Part shown: positions 25,226 to 64,000 of the stretch, in pieces
How positions within the stretch are numbered: the first letter of the stretch is position 1
How the letters are laid out: each line of letters opens with the position of its first letter
Source: Sinohyriopsis cumingii
Taxonomy: Eukaryota; Mollusca; Bivalvia; Unionida; Unionidae
Direction: 5' to 3'
Assembly (NCBI GenBank): GCA_028554795.2
Contig: CM068825.1
Coordinates: 155,355,553-155,419,552, forward strand
Length of the DNA stretch: 64,000 nucleotides
Notes under the pieces: generated by a model
The model's database searches: none
Told to the model about the DNA's origin: nothing
The model's input: only the letters and a program-made list of their open reading frames with translations
Translations under genes and position numbers: made by a program

Positions 25226-28200
25226 GTAAATGCTGGCTTTAAAAAAGTTGTAACCCAAAAAATTGCAAATTTTCAAAAAATGTTGCCATTTTCACAATAC
25301 AGTACTACCCGTCTATCTGAACATCCTTGGAACCAAAGTAATATTGTAGACATAAGCAGGTGTTTAGATAAAAAAACTGGGGGGGGGGAATGAAAATAAA
25401 TTGAATTTTTACATACAAGTGAACATTTTAAGAGATGACCTGTCATCAGTGACTAGGATTGACACAGAAAAAGAATGGAAGTTTTGATTAAATGAAGACA
25501 ACTAGTCTGAAATACATTTGTATATTGACAATTTACATTTGTTTAGTACACTCCAACAGTTAAAAATATACATGCATATGAAAACTCCATGAATTCCAGT
25601 ATTCGATTATGTTAGAAAATTCATGTGTCAGTCAAATCCCATTAGAAAACACAAGTAAAACATATATATAAAAAACGGTAGTCCTCATTTGATTGGTATC
25701 CCGTTGTCATGCACACATTTCTCAAAATAATTCATTCTATTTATTATCCTAGTAGCACATGGCTGTATACTTGTTTATATGCTACATGTACATGTACTTA
25801 AATTGGCCTAGATTTGGGTCAGTCTGAGACAACTACCATGATGACGAGCCTACCAAGGGGATAAGGATATTCATAGGGAAATGAAAACGTGAACAAATTA
25901 AAACACTTTAGCATTCTTGCAAGATGTCCCACCTTCATTTAACTCGATGGCCAGATATCTATTGTCTGAAAATATTGGAACTTTAATTGGGGTTTTAAAC
26001 TGCTATTAGTAGTATGCATGAACATTTTTTTTGCAAACATGAATCTATCATGGCTAAATAAATATGTTCCAATCACAGACTTTCTGTGATCAAAGGTCTT
26101 CAGCTTGCTTGATGAAGGTTCATGTATTATTTAAGGCGCCGCTAAAGGTGCTCTTTGAAGGACCACACAAATGCCCATTTGTTATTGCTGCAGCAAAATC
26201 AAATAACTGTAAAACATTGAAGGAGACAGAATTTTTGTTTATTTGCTTAGTATATTCATAGAATGATCAATGCTCAAATGTAATCAGTTTTCTTTGAAGT
26301 TTCAGCAAAACTTTTTTTCTGGTACATAATTCTGGTAGATTGTAATCATTCCCTTTCCTGATTTCAGAGGTATGCGATTGTGGCTAGTCAGGTAGATAGT
26401 CCAACATGAAAGACCTTGATCAGGGATGGTCCTGGCTTTTAAAAAGCTGTCGCCAAAAAAATCGCCAACCTCAATATTTTGTCGCCAATTTTCAAAAAGT
26501 GTCGCCAAAAAAAGTAGTGTACATTTTTCCAAGTGTTAATTTAGTCTATTAATGTAACAGGCAATGAAAATTACAAAAGATGGATTAGTTAATACTTTAA
26601 TTACAAGAAGCATTAACAAAATGTTACAAAGTGTTACATGAAGATCCGTCGCGATTTTAGGGCTGCCCACTTGTTGAATGCAGTTTCAAAGTCTAATTTT
26701 TCACATCTGTACATGCTGATTCTCATTAAATTCTCGAGAGATGAGATGCAGAGCTTATTTCTGATGTCAGTTTTTATGAAGTTTATCTTACTGAATCCAC
26801 ATTCACAGTGTACAGTGCTGACAGGTGACACCAGTAGTCTCTCAGCAGCCCCCCCCCCCCATGGCTAGCTTCACAAAGCTTGTAGCGAATTGCTTCCTAA
26901 ATCCCAAGAATGATCACTGAATGCTGTATAAATTTTCTCGACAAGAAAAATAGGATCTCCATTCCCACGAATGAAACTTACACAAGTCAACACCTGGCAA
27001 TATTGGACCGTATATATAAGCATAAATTCACACCCAACTTAGGGATTCTTTCACTCCTGTATTTTGAGAAATAAATAATTATTATTAATTATGCAAAACT
27101 GTTGTTTTTTGTTTTTTTATTGCTATTTCTTGTTGCGGAGTTTAAGTCTCTGCAGCCGTAACACAGGACTGATGGCAAAAGGAAAAGATCAATGAGTAAA
27201 ATACTGCACTGGCGACAGATGTAATTGTGATTTAGATTGTTTCCATTTGCTTTGTATTTATACACAGTTGTCGGTACTTCAAAGCTTATCAGTTTTCTAT
27301 GAAGGTTCAGCAGAACTATTGTATTGGTATATGTATAAAAAAAAAACAGAAGGATTAGCCATTCAATTAATTGTATCTGTTCTATTCGCGTCTTCAGAAG
27401 TCGGTCAGTTGTAGGTATAGTGCGGTAGCATGATTGACTGTATCGCAGCACACAGTACTCAGCCCAGATGTCAGCATAAGCAGATTATGATGTAACAATG
27501 CACTGTAAAGATGGGGTTGTCAATAAGAACAAAGGATTGTTTGTGTAACAGATTGATACCAATGCATTGCTTAGTCAAGTTTGTGGCTTCCTTTCGTTCT
27601 GCCTTTTAATTTATCCAGTCCAAATCCATGATTGTATGTACAAATTAAATAACCAAAAAGTATGTCGCCAAAAAAATCGCCAGATGGGATATTTTTGTCG
27701 CCAAAAAGGAAAAAAAATCGCAATTTGCGACATTGGCGAAGCCCAGGACGATCCCTGCTTGATGCTGATATTTATGTTCTGGGTGTCAGGGTTTTACTGC
27801 CTATCTAATGGCACTGTGTAGCGTGTTTTGATGTCGAGTAACATCGTAACAAAAGTAAAATTTTCAGGAATATCTCATACAACTGGCAACCAATAACGAC
27901 ACTTTTCTACGATGTAAAGTCATAATGTTTTAGTCAGACTTTACTTAATCTGATGTCTTTTCTCTAATAAATTAAAATTCTCACAAAAGAAAAGGACCTG
28001 TTTTCAAATTTTGTTGGCCTACATTTCAATTGGCTAGAAATCAGTGAAAGCCAGGAATGCAGAAATAGGGTTAAGCTGAAATACTATTCTTTAACGAAAC
28101 AAATAAAAATATATTATGCCTATTGGAACTGTAAGAAGCATTTCGTTTCATTCAGGAAATATATCCTGTACATAAACCTACTTCCACAAACCTCAACTAC

Positions 28201-31200
28201 TGCCACATTTTAACAAATTCAAATGTATGTCAACGGAACATGAAAATGTGTCCATTTTCTAGTGTCAGATTTTGATTAAACCTGGATAAAAACACAGTAA
28301 GTATATTAATTACATATCAATTTTTGGAAGTGTCCATATGGGCTGCCAAATGTGTGAGATATCCCCAAAACTTTGACAAGTCGTTCCAATGTCAACCGAC
28401 ATCAGAACATGCTATACAAGGACGTCATTTGGGCAGTAAGATGTAGTATTAAAACATAAATTTCATGTGATACGTCTTACATGTAGGAGTAGTCAGGTAG
28501 CATGACTATTTGGGTTATATTACAGCATAGAGTACTAAGGACAGACATCAGCATAAGCTATGATATATCAATGAAGTGTTAGAGTGGTATGTCAATATGA
28601 ACAAAGGATTTGTTTATGTAACAGTGCAATTTTAGATCCAAATTTGCAGCATCCTGTCATGGTGCCTTTCAATTTCTCAACTCCAAACCCAAGATTGAAT
28701 ATACAATTTTTAACAGCCACAAAGATCGCCCAGCACGATCCCTGCTTGAATGTATTCACAATGGTATGAAGAATGATACAAATTCAAAACTTGGGTGCAT
28801 ATATTTGTGGGGTACAAATTTGTTCTCTACACTTGAATAATTTAAAATTAATTTCACACTTTTACTGTCTTGTAGTTACTTAAAAAATAAACCTTTGTAC
28901 ATTAGGCAATTTAGTGATAGGATGCAGTTGCAATGAAACCACACAAGTTGAGCTTCCAATGCACTTTTCAGTTATAAGCAACTTGCTTTTATTAGTCAAC
29001 ATTTCCATACATACATCCCCATGTATATTTTTTTCAGGATTAAACCTCAAACAAAATGGGGGGGGGAGGGGCAAAATAGATGTCACTGTACTTCATAAAC
29101 TTAATACAAGCATTACTAGAAAACAGTTTTCCTAAAAAAAATCAAACAGCAAAAAACATATTAGTATCACATGATACAAAGAATTTTTTTCCTTGTTTCT
29201 GGATAGAATGAAAGGATTAAAATTTTATCTCAACATACCCAATGTTTTCTGTCAACATCTTCATCTGCATCCCATTTCCTGGTTAGAAATGGATGTTTGC
29301 TGCTGATGATCTCTCCATCAAAAAAAGTGGTCAGTGTTGGATACTCCTCTGTCAGTCCTTTAATCTTCAGATAGCCACACAAGTATGCATTTTCTATGTC
29401 AACATGCTGAAAGCATAAATTCAACATCATTAAAGCATAATTTCATAAATTTTTTTAAACTGATGTTAAAAATCCAAATCACACACACATACACTATTTC
29501 ACAATCAATGAGTGCATAGAAAAAAAATGATCATTATTGGGACTCCACTCTTTAAGGCTGCAATTGTAACTTTTTCTAAAGGAAGGAGTCCTGGACTGCA
29601 ACTTTCAAAATCCTATGGAGAACCATGTCAGGATTCTCCAGGACACCAAATCCGCATGCTTTTCATTTTTGGATACATGAAAATTCCAACAACCATCTAC
29701 TCAGTATGCAAGCATTATTGTCAGAAAAGTGAGTATCAATCATATAGTGGGTGAGCTATCAAATATCAAAGTTCATGTGATTTTAAAGGGATTGTGTAAA
29801 GCTGCATATGGGTTGGATCTCAGGAGACAAAGAAATTAATCTACAATACTTGTTAATTAAATGTCTGTGCCTAATGGTGATTGAAATCAAAATACTAATT
29901 ACCCATGTGCTTTGATACGTTGCTTTGATAAGCATTATGCAGCACAGTTTTAATCCATCTGGTTAAAAGACCTCACATGGTGTTTGGAACACTTGCATGT
30001 TATCATATACCAAATTTACAAAAAATAGTACCAAGACAATGAGATTTTATTTCTTGCCTGAGGAATATGAACTCTCGTGTTAATCATTATAAATCAGATA
30101 CTGTTGGCATCACATGTTCCTTTGTTTTCAAGCGATTATCATATGAGTGCCAAGCATAAGACTGTAGATGTGTATGATTCTTGCAAAAATAGCCAACAGA
30201 AATTAGTTGATGCATCTCCTAAAACAGAATGATAAAGAGACAGAGATTCAAGGAAGGAAACATGGAATAGGACATTCCCATTGAATAAGAAAAGAAAAAC
30301 GCCAAGAAAACAATGGAATATTATTAGCTTTATGCACATGGCATCATTGATAAGGATGGAATAATGCAAAAGAAACTCAAGGAACAATGAACTTGTCAAG
30401 CTCAACATGAAAGAAGGTACTGCCTGATAGGATGTGGAGGCATTCCCCCCAGTCTGCTTGGGTTTTTAAGTCACCCCCTGTCCGTGGATCAGTTTAAAAA
30501 AATGAATCAATAAGACCATTTCCCTCTGAAGAGTTACAAAGACAATTAAACCAGTTTGAGAAAGGGGGTGACTAGGCCACCCCAGCAGATGGAGGAAACA
30601 CCTACACATTCTACTAGGCAACACCTTCTTTCATTTTAAATTAAACTGGAAGTGAAGGCAACCCTCCTCGGGAATCCAATCTGATAGGTCCCAAATCCAC
30701 TGAGCGCTCAGAGAGTCTCTATGGAAGTGTATCATCCATCTCCATAACCACAGGGATTAAAAGAGAAAACAAGAACACCTCAGGGATCCTTGGCATCCGT
30801 CCACGGAAGACGATGGTGTAGCTCCAGAGTACGTTGTTGTTTCTCCTTCTTTCTAGCTCTATTTTCAGCTTGCTTTATGTTTCTGTCTTCCTCAGTTTTT
30901 TGAATGCCCTGTCTGACAGCTAGGAGCTAAGTGTAACAGTCATTGGCACAGCTCTCCCAGTCATTAACATTGATGTTGGCTGTCATCATGTCCTTCTTGC
31001 AAACATCTTTGTAGCACAGACATGGTCGTCCAGTCGGTTGTCACCTTCTGCTAACTCCCCTTATAATAGGTCCTTGGGAATGTGGCCTGGGTCCATTCTC
31101 TTGACATGGCCAAGCCAGAGAAGGTGCCTCTTGCTGAGAATGGAGAATATGCTGTTCATGTTGGCACATTCCAAAAGCTGTGTTGGGTACTTTGTCCTGC

Positions 31201-33772
31201 CACTGGATGTGCAGAATATGCCGCAGGCATCTCAGGTGGAAGCTGCTGAGTTTCCTCCATGTCTTGCATAGGTGGTCCATGTTTCGCTGCTGTAGAGTAG
31301 TGAGCTAACACAAATGCCCATAACTGCCAACCTTCCAGGCTCACAATTAGTGAAAATAGGGATAAAAATTAGTGAATTTAGACATGAATTATTGAAAAAT
31401 ACCATGACAATAACTCCATCCACTCTGACCGTCAATACTACACTATATCAATAATCAAGATTGCAAAATAAAAATAAAACACTACAGATATTCAAAAATA
31501 TATCTGCATTTCTCATTATTATGGTATTCATAAACTTCACTTGATCCTGTGGTTATTTACCAAGACATGATACTGTGGCAGACTTCAACTTCCTCAATTG
31601 CTTGATCATAAATTTGCTTTCAAAACAGTTCAGGATTCTTGCCTGCTGGTTAATCTTGGTGACCAAGTTTTATGTGGCATTCTCCGACATCAGTTTAACT
31701 AGTGCAGCACTTTTGGTTCTTCCACAGGAAAATCTGGATGTGATCTTCAAGTCCGGTAACATTTGTTGGAAAAAATGTTTATCATGGTCTCCAGCTGATG
31801 AAGGTAGATTGTGTTCAACAAGAAAACCCACAAATAATGCTTCAGCATTGGTAGGTTACAGCTCTTCCATCGATGGCTTAAAATATTCCAGAGCTGAAAT
31901 CTGCGAATTCTGGATTTTCCCAACCTCTATGTGTTTTTTTGCGACCAATGTGCTTCCTCACATCATCTTTGCCACCATGCCCAATACTAAAATTTGTGGC
32001 ACACTGTGCAAAACGCATGATGTATATCAATGTTTGATGGCTGAATGCACAGCCAATTTTTGGTTTATTCCAAATTAAACTTCACCTTTTGAGCAATACA
32101 TTTCTTTTTCCTTGGTGGTGAAGCCATTTTCAAGATCTTAGATGCGATGCCAAATGGTAATTCAAATAAGTGGTGACACATGCGCGAAGCAAAATTCCAG
32201 TTAGGCTCCAGTTTCTTGCAAAAGCATTTGTAAAACTACTCTTTTACATATAGATTAAAATTGGTTAAAATGCTTGCTACCGGGCCAACTGCACCAATAG
32301 GCTGTAGTTCTACTAATATTGCGACCAGCATTACTGGACCTATTCGGCAACTGCCAATATCACGACTAGTGCTTAATGGGAAATTGGTTATTTTATTAAA
32401 GATTTAAAATAATTGAGAAATAGAGAATTCGTGAATTTTTTGCTTGTGGCATCAATCACTGAAAAAGTCATGAAATTCACGCCAAAATTGTGAGGGTTGG
32501 CAGCTATGCATGCCTGGAAGACACGCAGTTTGGTCTTCTCAGTGAGGTTGGGGAATGACAAAATCAGGTTAAGTTGAAAGTATTATTCTTTAATGAAACA
32601 AATAAAAATATATCATATCTACAGAGCCTTTTGGAACATTAAGCAATGTTTCATTTCGTTCAAGAAATATATCTCAACATGAACCTACTTTGGCATACCT
32701 CAACTACCATCGTAGTTCAACAAATTCAAATGTATGTAAACAGAACAGGAAAATGCATCCATTTGCAAGTGTCAGATTTTTATTCCACCAGGACAAAGAC
32801 AGCACAGTAGGTATACTAATTACACATAAATTTGTGGAAGAGTTTCAAAATGGGCTAACAAGTGTGTGAGATATTCCTGAAACTTGGACCAATTGTTCTG
32901 ATGTCACCAGTCATCGGAACACACTACACAAAACTGTTATCTGGGCAGTGATGTACCACTAAAACATAAATAACATGCAATATGTCTTACATTGAAGGGT
33001 TAGGTTTCTTTAAACGAGCAATAACAATGACAACAATGAGCAAAAAGGTGCCATTTCTTTGCTGTGCACAATGTTGTTTTCTTAGTCTGAATAAGTTACG
33101 GAATCAAAGGAAGGACTATAAAGGGTGTACAATCAATTAAAATCTCAATTTGGGGACTTAAAATAAGTCAAGTTTAATTGAATCACCCGCAGTTCCTGTG
33201 ATTCTATCCATACATTTTAAATCTTTTTGTTATTTTAAAACACACAGTATATTATATATATACCCACCAACAACGTGTAATTAGGTATTCTGGCTTGTTA
33301 AAATCCCACTCTTGCATATACTATCTTATATTTTGATTTCGGGACGATTCGCTGTTTATCATACAGTACCTCCAATCAAAACGACAGTGACGTCATTAAA
33401 TGAATTGTGCTAAAAAATGTAACAAGCTAATAATAGTATCAAAATCGCTTAAGTTATATTTTACTTTTTATTGTTAAAACAATTACAAAGCATAACTTCG
33501 GTGTACACCGAGAACATGTAATTTCTTGTGTACAGTTTTTGAGCTAATGTCGATGTTGCTAGTAAACCCAAAATATTGCTTTAGAAAGCAGTTAACGTTA
33601 TAACATGAGAACCTATTACCTGCAAAATGACTTCAACATCATAGCAGTTTCCTTTGCTTTTCTGATAGCCATTAAACTTTGAACCGTTATAGAGTAAAGT
33701 CGTGGTTACTCCAGGTTGTTTAAAATTCGCTGGAGGCGGTGGATCAAGCTTCACCGGCATTTCGCGGACCAC
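11337..33772 (-). CDS. GID4: GID4, CTLH/GID E3 ligase substrate receptor (5 coding exons)
   Basis: Coding exons on the minus strand: 33772-33620, 29406-29239, 21416-21312, 16940-16810 and 11400-11337, all with GT-AG borders; 621 nt, 206 residues plus TGA. The product matches metazoan GID4 almost throughout: QPGV and GSKF near residues 19-33, KSKGN(C)YDVEV at 40-48, [20 protein letters not shown] at 60-79, [14 protein letters not shown] at 94-107, YVFMRWK at 136-142, [10 protein letters not shown] at 162-171 and YYYHRSSEW at 178-186. GID4 is a beta-barrel receptor that binds Pro/N-degrons for the CTLH ubiquitin ligase. Glu143 and Tyr164 align with human Glu237 and Tyr258, reported degron-pocket residues, so binding is probably retained. 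The start may be Met1 (33772) or Met5 (33760); Met5 aligns with an internal human Met, and the long human N-terminal extension is absent. One extra Asp follows the FDY motif in exon 3. The gene diverges from ATPAF2 and likely shares its promoter. Confidence 0.95.
11401..16809 (-). other. GID4 intron 4
   Basis: About 5.4 kb with no coding exon. It contains the 61-bp minisatellite at 13500-14150. Two related short motifs, each with 'aactcg' followed a few bases later by 'cttata', occur near 14594-14620 and 16063-16082; they may be remnants of a DNA transposon but were not classified. The rest is AT-rich and featureless. Confidence 0.7.
13500..14150. repeat. 61-bp minisatellite in GID4 intron 4
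   Basis: About 11 decayed copies of a unit near 61 bp, recognisable by 'atgaatggccttca', 'ttgctacagac' and 'cagtgtgttaaactga'. Copies become shorter and more divergent towards the right-hand end, as expected for an array growing from one side. Confidence 0.9.
16810..16940 (-). CDS. GID4: GID4 coding exon 4
   Basis: 131 nt, phase 0 in and phase 2 out, residues 143-185 plus two bases of Trp186. The acceptor is TTTACAG|GAA and the donor ATG|GTAAGT. It encodes [28 protein letters not shown] and [11 protein letters not shown], and carries both degron-pocket residues discussed for the gene. Confidence 0.95.
16941..21311 (-). other. GID4 intron 3
   Basis: About 4.4 kb, of which roughly 3.5 kb is the 50-bp minisatellite. 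The remaining flanks are AT-rich, with no exon-like frame. Confidence 0.8.
17590..21130. repeat. 50-bp minisatellite with higher-order structure
   Basis: About 70 copies of a 50-bp unit ('gtgtgtacatgtgggtgagg' + 'tcagaagagcagcataacta' + 'tctagaaggg'). Variants lack 2 bp of the gtgt run or carry tatcc, acctaga or gcaaggtg. Distinct variant combinations recur at fixed distances (892 bp, 1288 bp and 350 bp), which shows multi-unit amplification. No long reading frame is kept, since 50 is not a multiple of three. Confidence 0.97.
21312..21416 (-). CDS. GID4: GID4 coding exon 3
   Basis: 105 nt, phase 0 to phase 0, residues 108-142 (starts [13 protein letters not shown], ends YVFMRWK). The acceptor is TTTTCAG|GGC and the donor AAG|GTAACA. 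It has DYDEEL where human GID4 has DYEEL, a one-residue insertion. The exon lies about 180 bp from the edge of the 50-bp minisatellite. Confidence 0.95.
21837..21899. repeat. TA microsatellite
   Basis: An uninterrupted (TA)n tract, preceded by a short 'atacatacat' variant. It has no coding meaning. Confidence 0.97.
22397..22550. repeat. Three-copy repeat of about 52 bp
   Basis: Three diverged copies of 'ccaaaaccaacaatggaaaa' followed by 'cagattgcaattcac', immediately before the 63-bp array. Confidence 0.85.
22598..23102. repeat. 63-bp minisatellite in GID4 intron 2
   Basis: Eight nearly identical copies of a 63-bp unit containing 'aaaatcaatggtatccacta' and 'gtattcaaggttgtataaat'. Because 63 is a multiple of three it reads as a 21-residue repeating frame. 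The high identity points to recent expansion. It is non-coding and intronic. Confidence 0.95.
24056..24412 (-). CDS. Unrecognised 118-codon ORF in GID4 intron 2
   Basis: I do not recognise this protein. The frame begins in a good start context (A at -3, G at +4; [12 protein letters not shown]) and ends in TAG-free sequence up to its stop at 24056. It is mixed hydrophobic/charged with aromatic residues spread evenly (for example [25 protein letters not shown]), unlike the repetitive frames elsewhere in the window. There is no signal peptide and no obvious catalytic motif. It could be a nested small gene, one exon of a longer unit, a fragment of a transposon protein, or chance in AT-rich DNA. 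Confidence 0.25.
   Translation of the reverse strand: MADIALSGKYHFIRLSLFINHFADILRKIYNSQKAESEYYVTEDLALNVIQNHMGQCMLWNLRDSVRLWLYSEFIHFCEDMKKEKPAKQILFYHCLMLHQVLRQIIKPYICNPINGLF
25150..25223. repeat. TA microsatellite
   Basis: A pure (TA)n tract of about 74 bp in GID4 intron 2. Confidence 0.97.
26421..27757 (-). mobile_element. hAT-type DNA transposon, decayed
   Basis: The ends form an inverted repeat: CAGGGATGGTCCTGG on the left, and the complement of CCAGGACGATCCCTG on the right (one mismatch in 15). CTTGAT occurs directly outside both ends. Inside, on the minus strand, lies a hAT C-terminal dimerisation segment (see 26634-26831). Both ends also carry repeated 'gtcgccaaaaa' motifs. At about 1.3 kb it lacks most of a transposase, so it is a non-autonomous or internally deleted copy. 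Confidence 0.75.
26634..26831 (-). pseudogene. hAT transposase C-terminal (dimerisation) fragment
   Basis: The 65-residue frame reads [20 protein letters not shown], then [17 protein letters not shown], followed by [16 protein letters not shown]. This is the pattern of the hAT family C-terminal domain (CE.GFS..N.IKT..RN.L...L..L). The catalytic RNase-H-like core is not visible. It is a relic with no expected activity. Confidence 0.8.
28070..28497. repeat. Dispersed repeat, copy 1 (about 430 bp)
   Basis: Aligns in direct orientation with 32571-33003. Shared blocks include 'gaaacaaataaaaatatat', 'acaaattcaaatgtatgt' and 'gtgtgagatat'. Identity looks moderate, with small indels. No coding capacity; class unknown. 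Confidence 0.8.
28498..28750. repeat. Diverged copy of the hAT element's right end
   Basis: Parallels 27425-27757: 'cagcataagc', 'aacaaaggatt', the 'tatgtaacag' area, and a terminal 'gcccagcacgatccctg' matching the hAT end 'gcccaggacgatccctg'. It is probably a solo end or a local duplication. Confidence 0.6.
29239..29406 (-). CDS. GID4: GID4 coding exon 2
   Basis: 168 nt, phase 0 to phase 0, residues 52-107. The acceptor is TTTCAG|CATGTT and the donor TGG|GTATGT on the minus strand. It holds the most conserved block of the family, [20 protein letters not shown], followed by [19 protein letters not shown]. Confidence 0.95.
30407..30634. mobile_element. Fold-back MITE, 228 bp
   Basis: The two ends are inverted copies: ATGAAAGAAGGTACTGCCT at the left, and the complement of AGGCAACACCTTCTTTCAT at the right. 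Similarity continues inward (CCTCC or GGAGG blocks, 'gtcaccccct' against 'agggggtgac') for about 70 bp per arm. It has no coding capacity. A target duplication could not be settled. Confidence 0.7.
30770..32570 (-). mobile_element. RTE-like non-LTR retrotransposon 3' part, interrupted
   Basis: Read on the minus strand, the flanks of the inserted element give the C-terminal region typical of RTE-like endonuclease/reverse transcriptases: [13 protein letters not shown] (near 32560-32520), then after the insertion [48 protein letters not shown], and RPTGRP with a [12 protein letters not shown] motif. Stops and frameshifts are present. It is a 5'-truncated dead copy. The 31319-32508 element sits inside it. 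Confidence 0.75.
31319..32508 (-). mobile_element. TIR transposon copy B (1.19 kb, CATAGCTGCC family)
   Basis: Begins CATAACTGCCAACC and ends with the complement, GGTTGGCAGCTATG. Flanks are AATGCC (31313-31318) and CATGCC (32509-32514), a 6-bp target duplication with one difference. It is inverted relative to copy A at 44799-45997, and the two align end to end. On the minus strand it contains a damaged frame with [15 protein letters not shown] and [14 protein letters not shown], resembling the N-terminal part of hAT-like transposases; no catalytic core is seen. Confidence 0.8.
32571..33003. repeat. Dispersed repeat, copy 2 (about 430 bp)
   Basis: Direct repeat of 28070-28497; it abuts the right-hand end of the RTE-like fragment. 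Nothing coding is visible. Confidence 0.8.
33620..33772 (-). CDS. GID4: GID4 coding exon 1
   Basis: Encodes residues 1-51, with a Pro-rich stretch ([13 protein letters not shown]) followed by the conserved GSKF and KSKGN segments. The donor reads CAG|GTAATA on the minus strand and the exon ends in phase 0. No long exon upstream codes for the extended vertebrate N-terminus, and the promoter begins right after the ATG. Confidence 0.93.
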
Positions 33773-33904
33773 TCGTCTTTTGAAACTCCGCTGGTCGGGG
33801 AAAATCCCTCTATGTCGAATGGAATCTATTTATTGATTGGTTAATTTACGACTTCCGCAAATATTGTCCAATCATCAGTTAGGTAACATTGTCTATATTT
33901 CAAG
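33773..33904. promoter_or_regulatory. Bidirectional GID4/ATPAF2 promoter
   Basis: 132 bp separate the two start codons. ATTGG at 33836-33840 (CCAAT on the minus strand) and CCAAT at 33868-33872 face opposite ways, about 32 bp apart. An ETS-type ACTTCCGC lies between them at 33851-33858. There is no clear TATA box in the usual place for either gene, although 'tctatttattg' occurs at 33826. The layout fits a TATA-less housekeeping promoter bound by NF-Y and ETS factors. Motifs are seen directly; factor binding is inferred. Confidence 0.75.
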
Positions 33905-58989
<25,085 letters not shown>

Positions 58990-59170
58990 ATCAGAACTGA
59001 TGCAGAATGATACGTACAGTATTTTTAAATATGAGATCGTGAACAATGGCTTCATAAAGATGTGTATCGGAGTGGTACTTGTCACAGTTCTGTCACATAA
59101 CACTGCCAATGACTCAAAACTGTTGATTGATATTTATGAAAATGTTTCCAGATGTACTTGACATCTATAT

Positions 59171-59176
59171 AATAAA
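59171..59176 (+). terminator. ATPAF2 polyadenylation signal
   Basis: AATAAA 182 nt after the stop codon, followed by T-rich DNA at about 59195-59235. It is the first canonical signal after the stop, and the large minisatellite starts about 150 bp further on. Confidence 0.75.
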
Positions 59177-59329
59177 TCATGATTTAATATTCAGTTGTTC
59201 TTAATTTTTTATTTTTTATTTCATTCACTTATTTTAATTGTTGGGGTTGCTCACCAGGCACTGTATTTACATAATGGAAGTTGAAATCAGATTCAAGACT
59301 AAAATAGGAAACTATGATGGACACATGAT

Positions 59330-64000
<4,671 letters not shown>

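Larger units (their letters stand above)
21417..29238 (-). other. GID4 intron 2
   Basis: About 7.8 kb. It holds two TA microsatellites, the 52-bp and 63-bp arrays, an unrecognised minus-strand frame at 24056-24412, a hAT-type element at 26421-27757 and part of a dispersed repeat at 28070-28497. No further GID4 exon is needed, since exons 2 and 3 join in frame. Confidence 0.75.
29407..33619 (-). other. GID4 intron 1
   Basis: About 4.2 kb. It includes a short SINE-tail fragment near 29461-29494 ('gttaaaaatccaaatcacac'), a fold-back MITE (30407-30634), an RTE-like LINE fragment (about 30770-32570) interrupted by a 1.2-kb TIR element, and the second copy of the 430-bp dispersed repeat. Confidence 0.8.

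Noticed and set aside
31575..32078. 167-codon plus-strand frame
   Set aside because: Complement of the damaged transposase fragment in TIR element copy B; the recognisable protein reads on the other strand.

Overview
This is AT-rich animal nuclear DNA with long introns, GT-AG splicing, tRNA-derived SINEs, non-LTR, DIRS-like, hAT-like and Maverick/Polinton relics, and a very heavy load of minisatellites. The gene content is metazoan. The style of the SINE 3' regions and the transposon mix suggest a lophotrochozoan, most likely a bivalve mollusc. The species cannot be named from the window alone.

Two genes are well supported, and they lie head to head. GID4, the substrate receptor of the CTLH/GID E3 ubiquitin ligase, is on the minus strand: five coding exons between 33772 and 11337, 206 codons plus stop. 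ATPAF2 (ATP12), the mitochondrial assembly chaperone for F1-ATPase, is on the plus strand: eight coding exons between 33905 and 58989, 290 codons plus stop. In both genes every exon joins the next in frame with GT-AG borders, so both look intact. Their start codons are only 132 bp apart. That gap holds two CCAAT boxes in opposite orientation and an ETS-type CTTCCG, and a YY1-like AAGATGGC covers the ATPAF2 start codon. The human orthologues are also divergent neighbours (17p11.2), so this looks like an ancient shared-promoter pair. The two proteins work in different pathways (cytosolic/nuclear ubiquitination and mitochondrial F1 assembly), so any link between them is at the promoter.

Layout. 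1-7650: no intact gene; two small minisatellites (45-bp and 42-bp units), a decayed Maverick/Polinton region (DNA polymerase B and adenain-like protease fragments, about 4450-5660) and a SINE. 8393-11336: probable GID4 3' UTR or intergenic. 11337-33772: GID4, whose introns carry 61-bp, 50-bp (about 3.5 kb, with higher-order structure), 52-bp and 63-bp tandem arrays, a hAT-type element, an RTE-like LINE fragment split by a 1.2-kb terminal-inverted-repeat element, and several MITE-like repeats. 33773-33904: bidirectional promoter. 33905-58989: ATPAF2, whose introns carry a 51-bp minisatellite invaded by a MITE and a SINE, a 20-bp minisatellite that starts on the exon 3 splice donor, a 38-bp array, a DIRS-like retroelement split by a second copy of the same 1.2-kb element, a CR1/L2/Jockey-type LINE, SINEs and a 2.8-kb 34-bp array. 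59330-64000: a 27-bp minisatellite that runs off the window.

Most long open frames in the window are by-products of tandem arrays whose unit length is a multiple of three, or of decayed transposons; they are not annotated as genes.
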